A stretch of 63,301 nucleotides of DNA from Acinetobacter lwoffii (GTDB lineage: Bacteria; Pseudomonadota; Gammaproteobacteria; Pseudomonadales; Moraxellaceae). Position numbers and translations under genes: made by a program. The number at the start of each line of letters is the position of its first letter. Position 1 is the stretch's first letter. The stretch lies in assembly GCF_002321025.1 (NCBI RefSeq), contig NZ_DCLL01000047.1, forward strand, positions 1 through 63,301, read 5' to 3'. Positions 63,197-63,301 of the stretch are shown piece by piece. The notes beneath the pieces are model-generated. The model did no database searches. It was not told the origin of the DNA and saw only the letters and a list, made by a program, of their open reading frames with translations.

Positions 63197-63301
63197 GGAT
63201 GATATTCTAGGCATATTTAAAAGTGCATCATCAATGAAAACACCAATTATCCATTAATTTTCAGTCTTGTTATAATTAAAAAGGCGGATTCAAGCGGCAA
63301 G

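Noticed and set aside
1..63301. tRNA, rRNA or CRISPR array
   Set aside because: No tRNA T-loop patterns, rRNA segments or regularly spaced repeats were seen. This was by eye, so a tRNA scan would be decisive.

Overview
The window is chromosomal DNA of a gammaproteobacterium, almost certainly an Acinetobacter. The genus call rests on an Acinetobacter-style main type VI secretion (T6SS) cluster carrying the L,D-endopeptidase gene tagX and no tssJ, on low-GC codon use, and on the gene families and neighbourhoods present. I cannot name the species.

Layout. 1-1193: right end of an ISNCY-like insertion sequence with a frameshifted transposase. 1264-21510: a T6SS cluster in two divergent arms. The leftward arm, 14085 to 1264, is asaA-like, tssB, tssC, hcp, tssE, tssF, tssG, a two-TM membrane gene, tssM and an OmpA-like tagN. 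The rightward arm, 14423 to 21510, is tssH(clpV), tssA, tssK, tssL, a short broken ORF and tagX. Baseplate (TssE/F/G/K), sheath and tube (TssB/C, Hcp), cap (TssA), recycling ATPase (ClpV) and membrane complex (TssL/M) are all present. No vgrG, PAAR, tssJ or tagF is in the cluster, so spikes and effectors must lie elsewhere. 21526-29682: an esterase, a two-gene unit with a DUF2185/Imm33-like protein, a nitroreductase, fumC behind a strong Fur box, a GalE-like protein lacking its catalytic lysine, and tusDCBE for tRNA 2-thiolation. 29796-35494: a membrane protein, a periplasmic beta-propeller, ybaK, then aroQ-accB-accC.

35550-50089 is more accessory. It holds a MASE1-GGDEF cyclase, an amidase, an HcaT-like transporter, two exported enzymes (catalase-like and lipase-like) that share an upstream dyad, an SRAP/HMCES protein, a cluster of very small Cys-rich ORFs next to a decayed HigB-like toxin, a lipoprotein, a Gln/Asn-only prion-like small protein, and an IS5/IS903-group element (47724-48770) with a 9-bp target duplication and a broken transposase. 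50157-63156 returns to core metabolism: prpC-prpB without prpD/acnD/prpF, a TetR regulator, argF, ynfA, clpS-clpA, argC, a YgjP-like metalloprotease, rpiA and ilvA.

No rRNA, tRNA or CRISPR array was seen. The least explained signals are a 17-bp intergenic motif (TTGCTTAGGCTATTTTA) present in five copies, the shared dyad before the two exported enzymes, the coupled small Cys-rich ORFs, and the Gln/Asn-rich protein.
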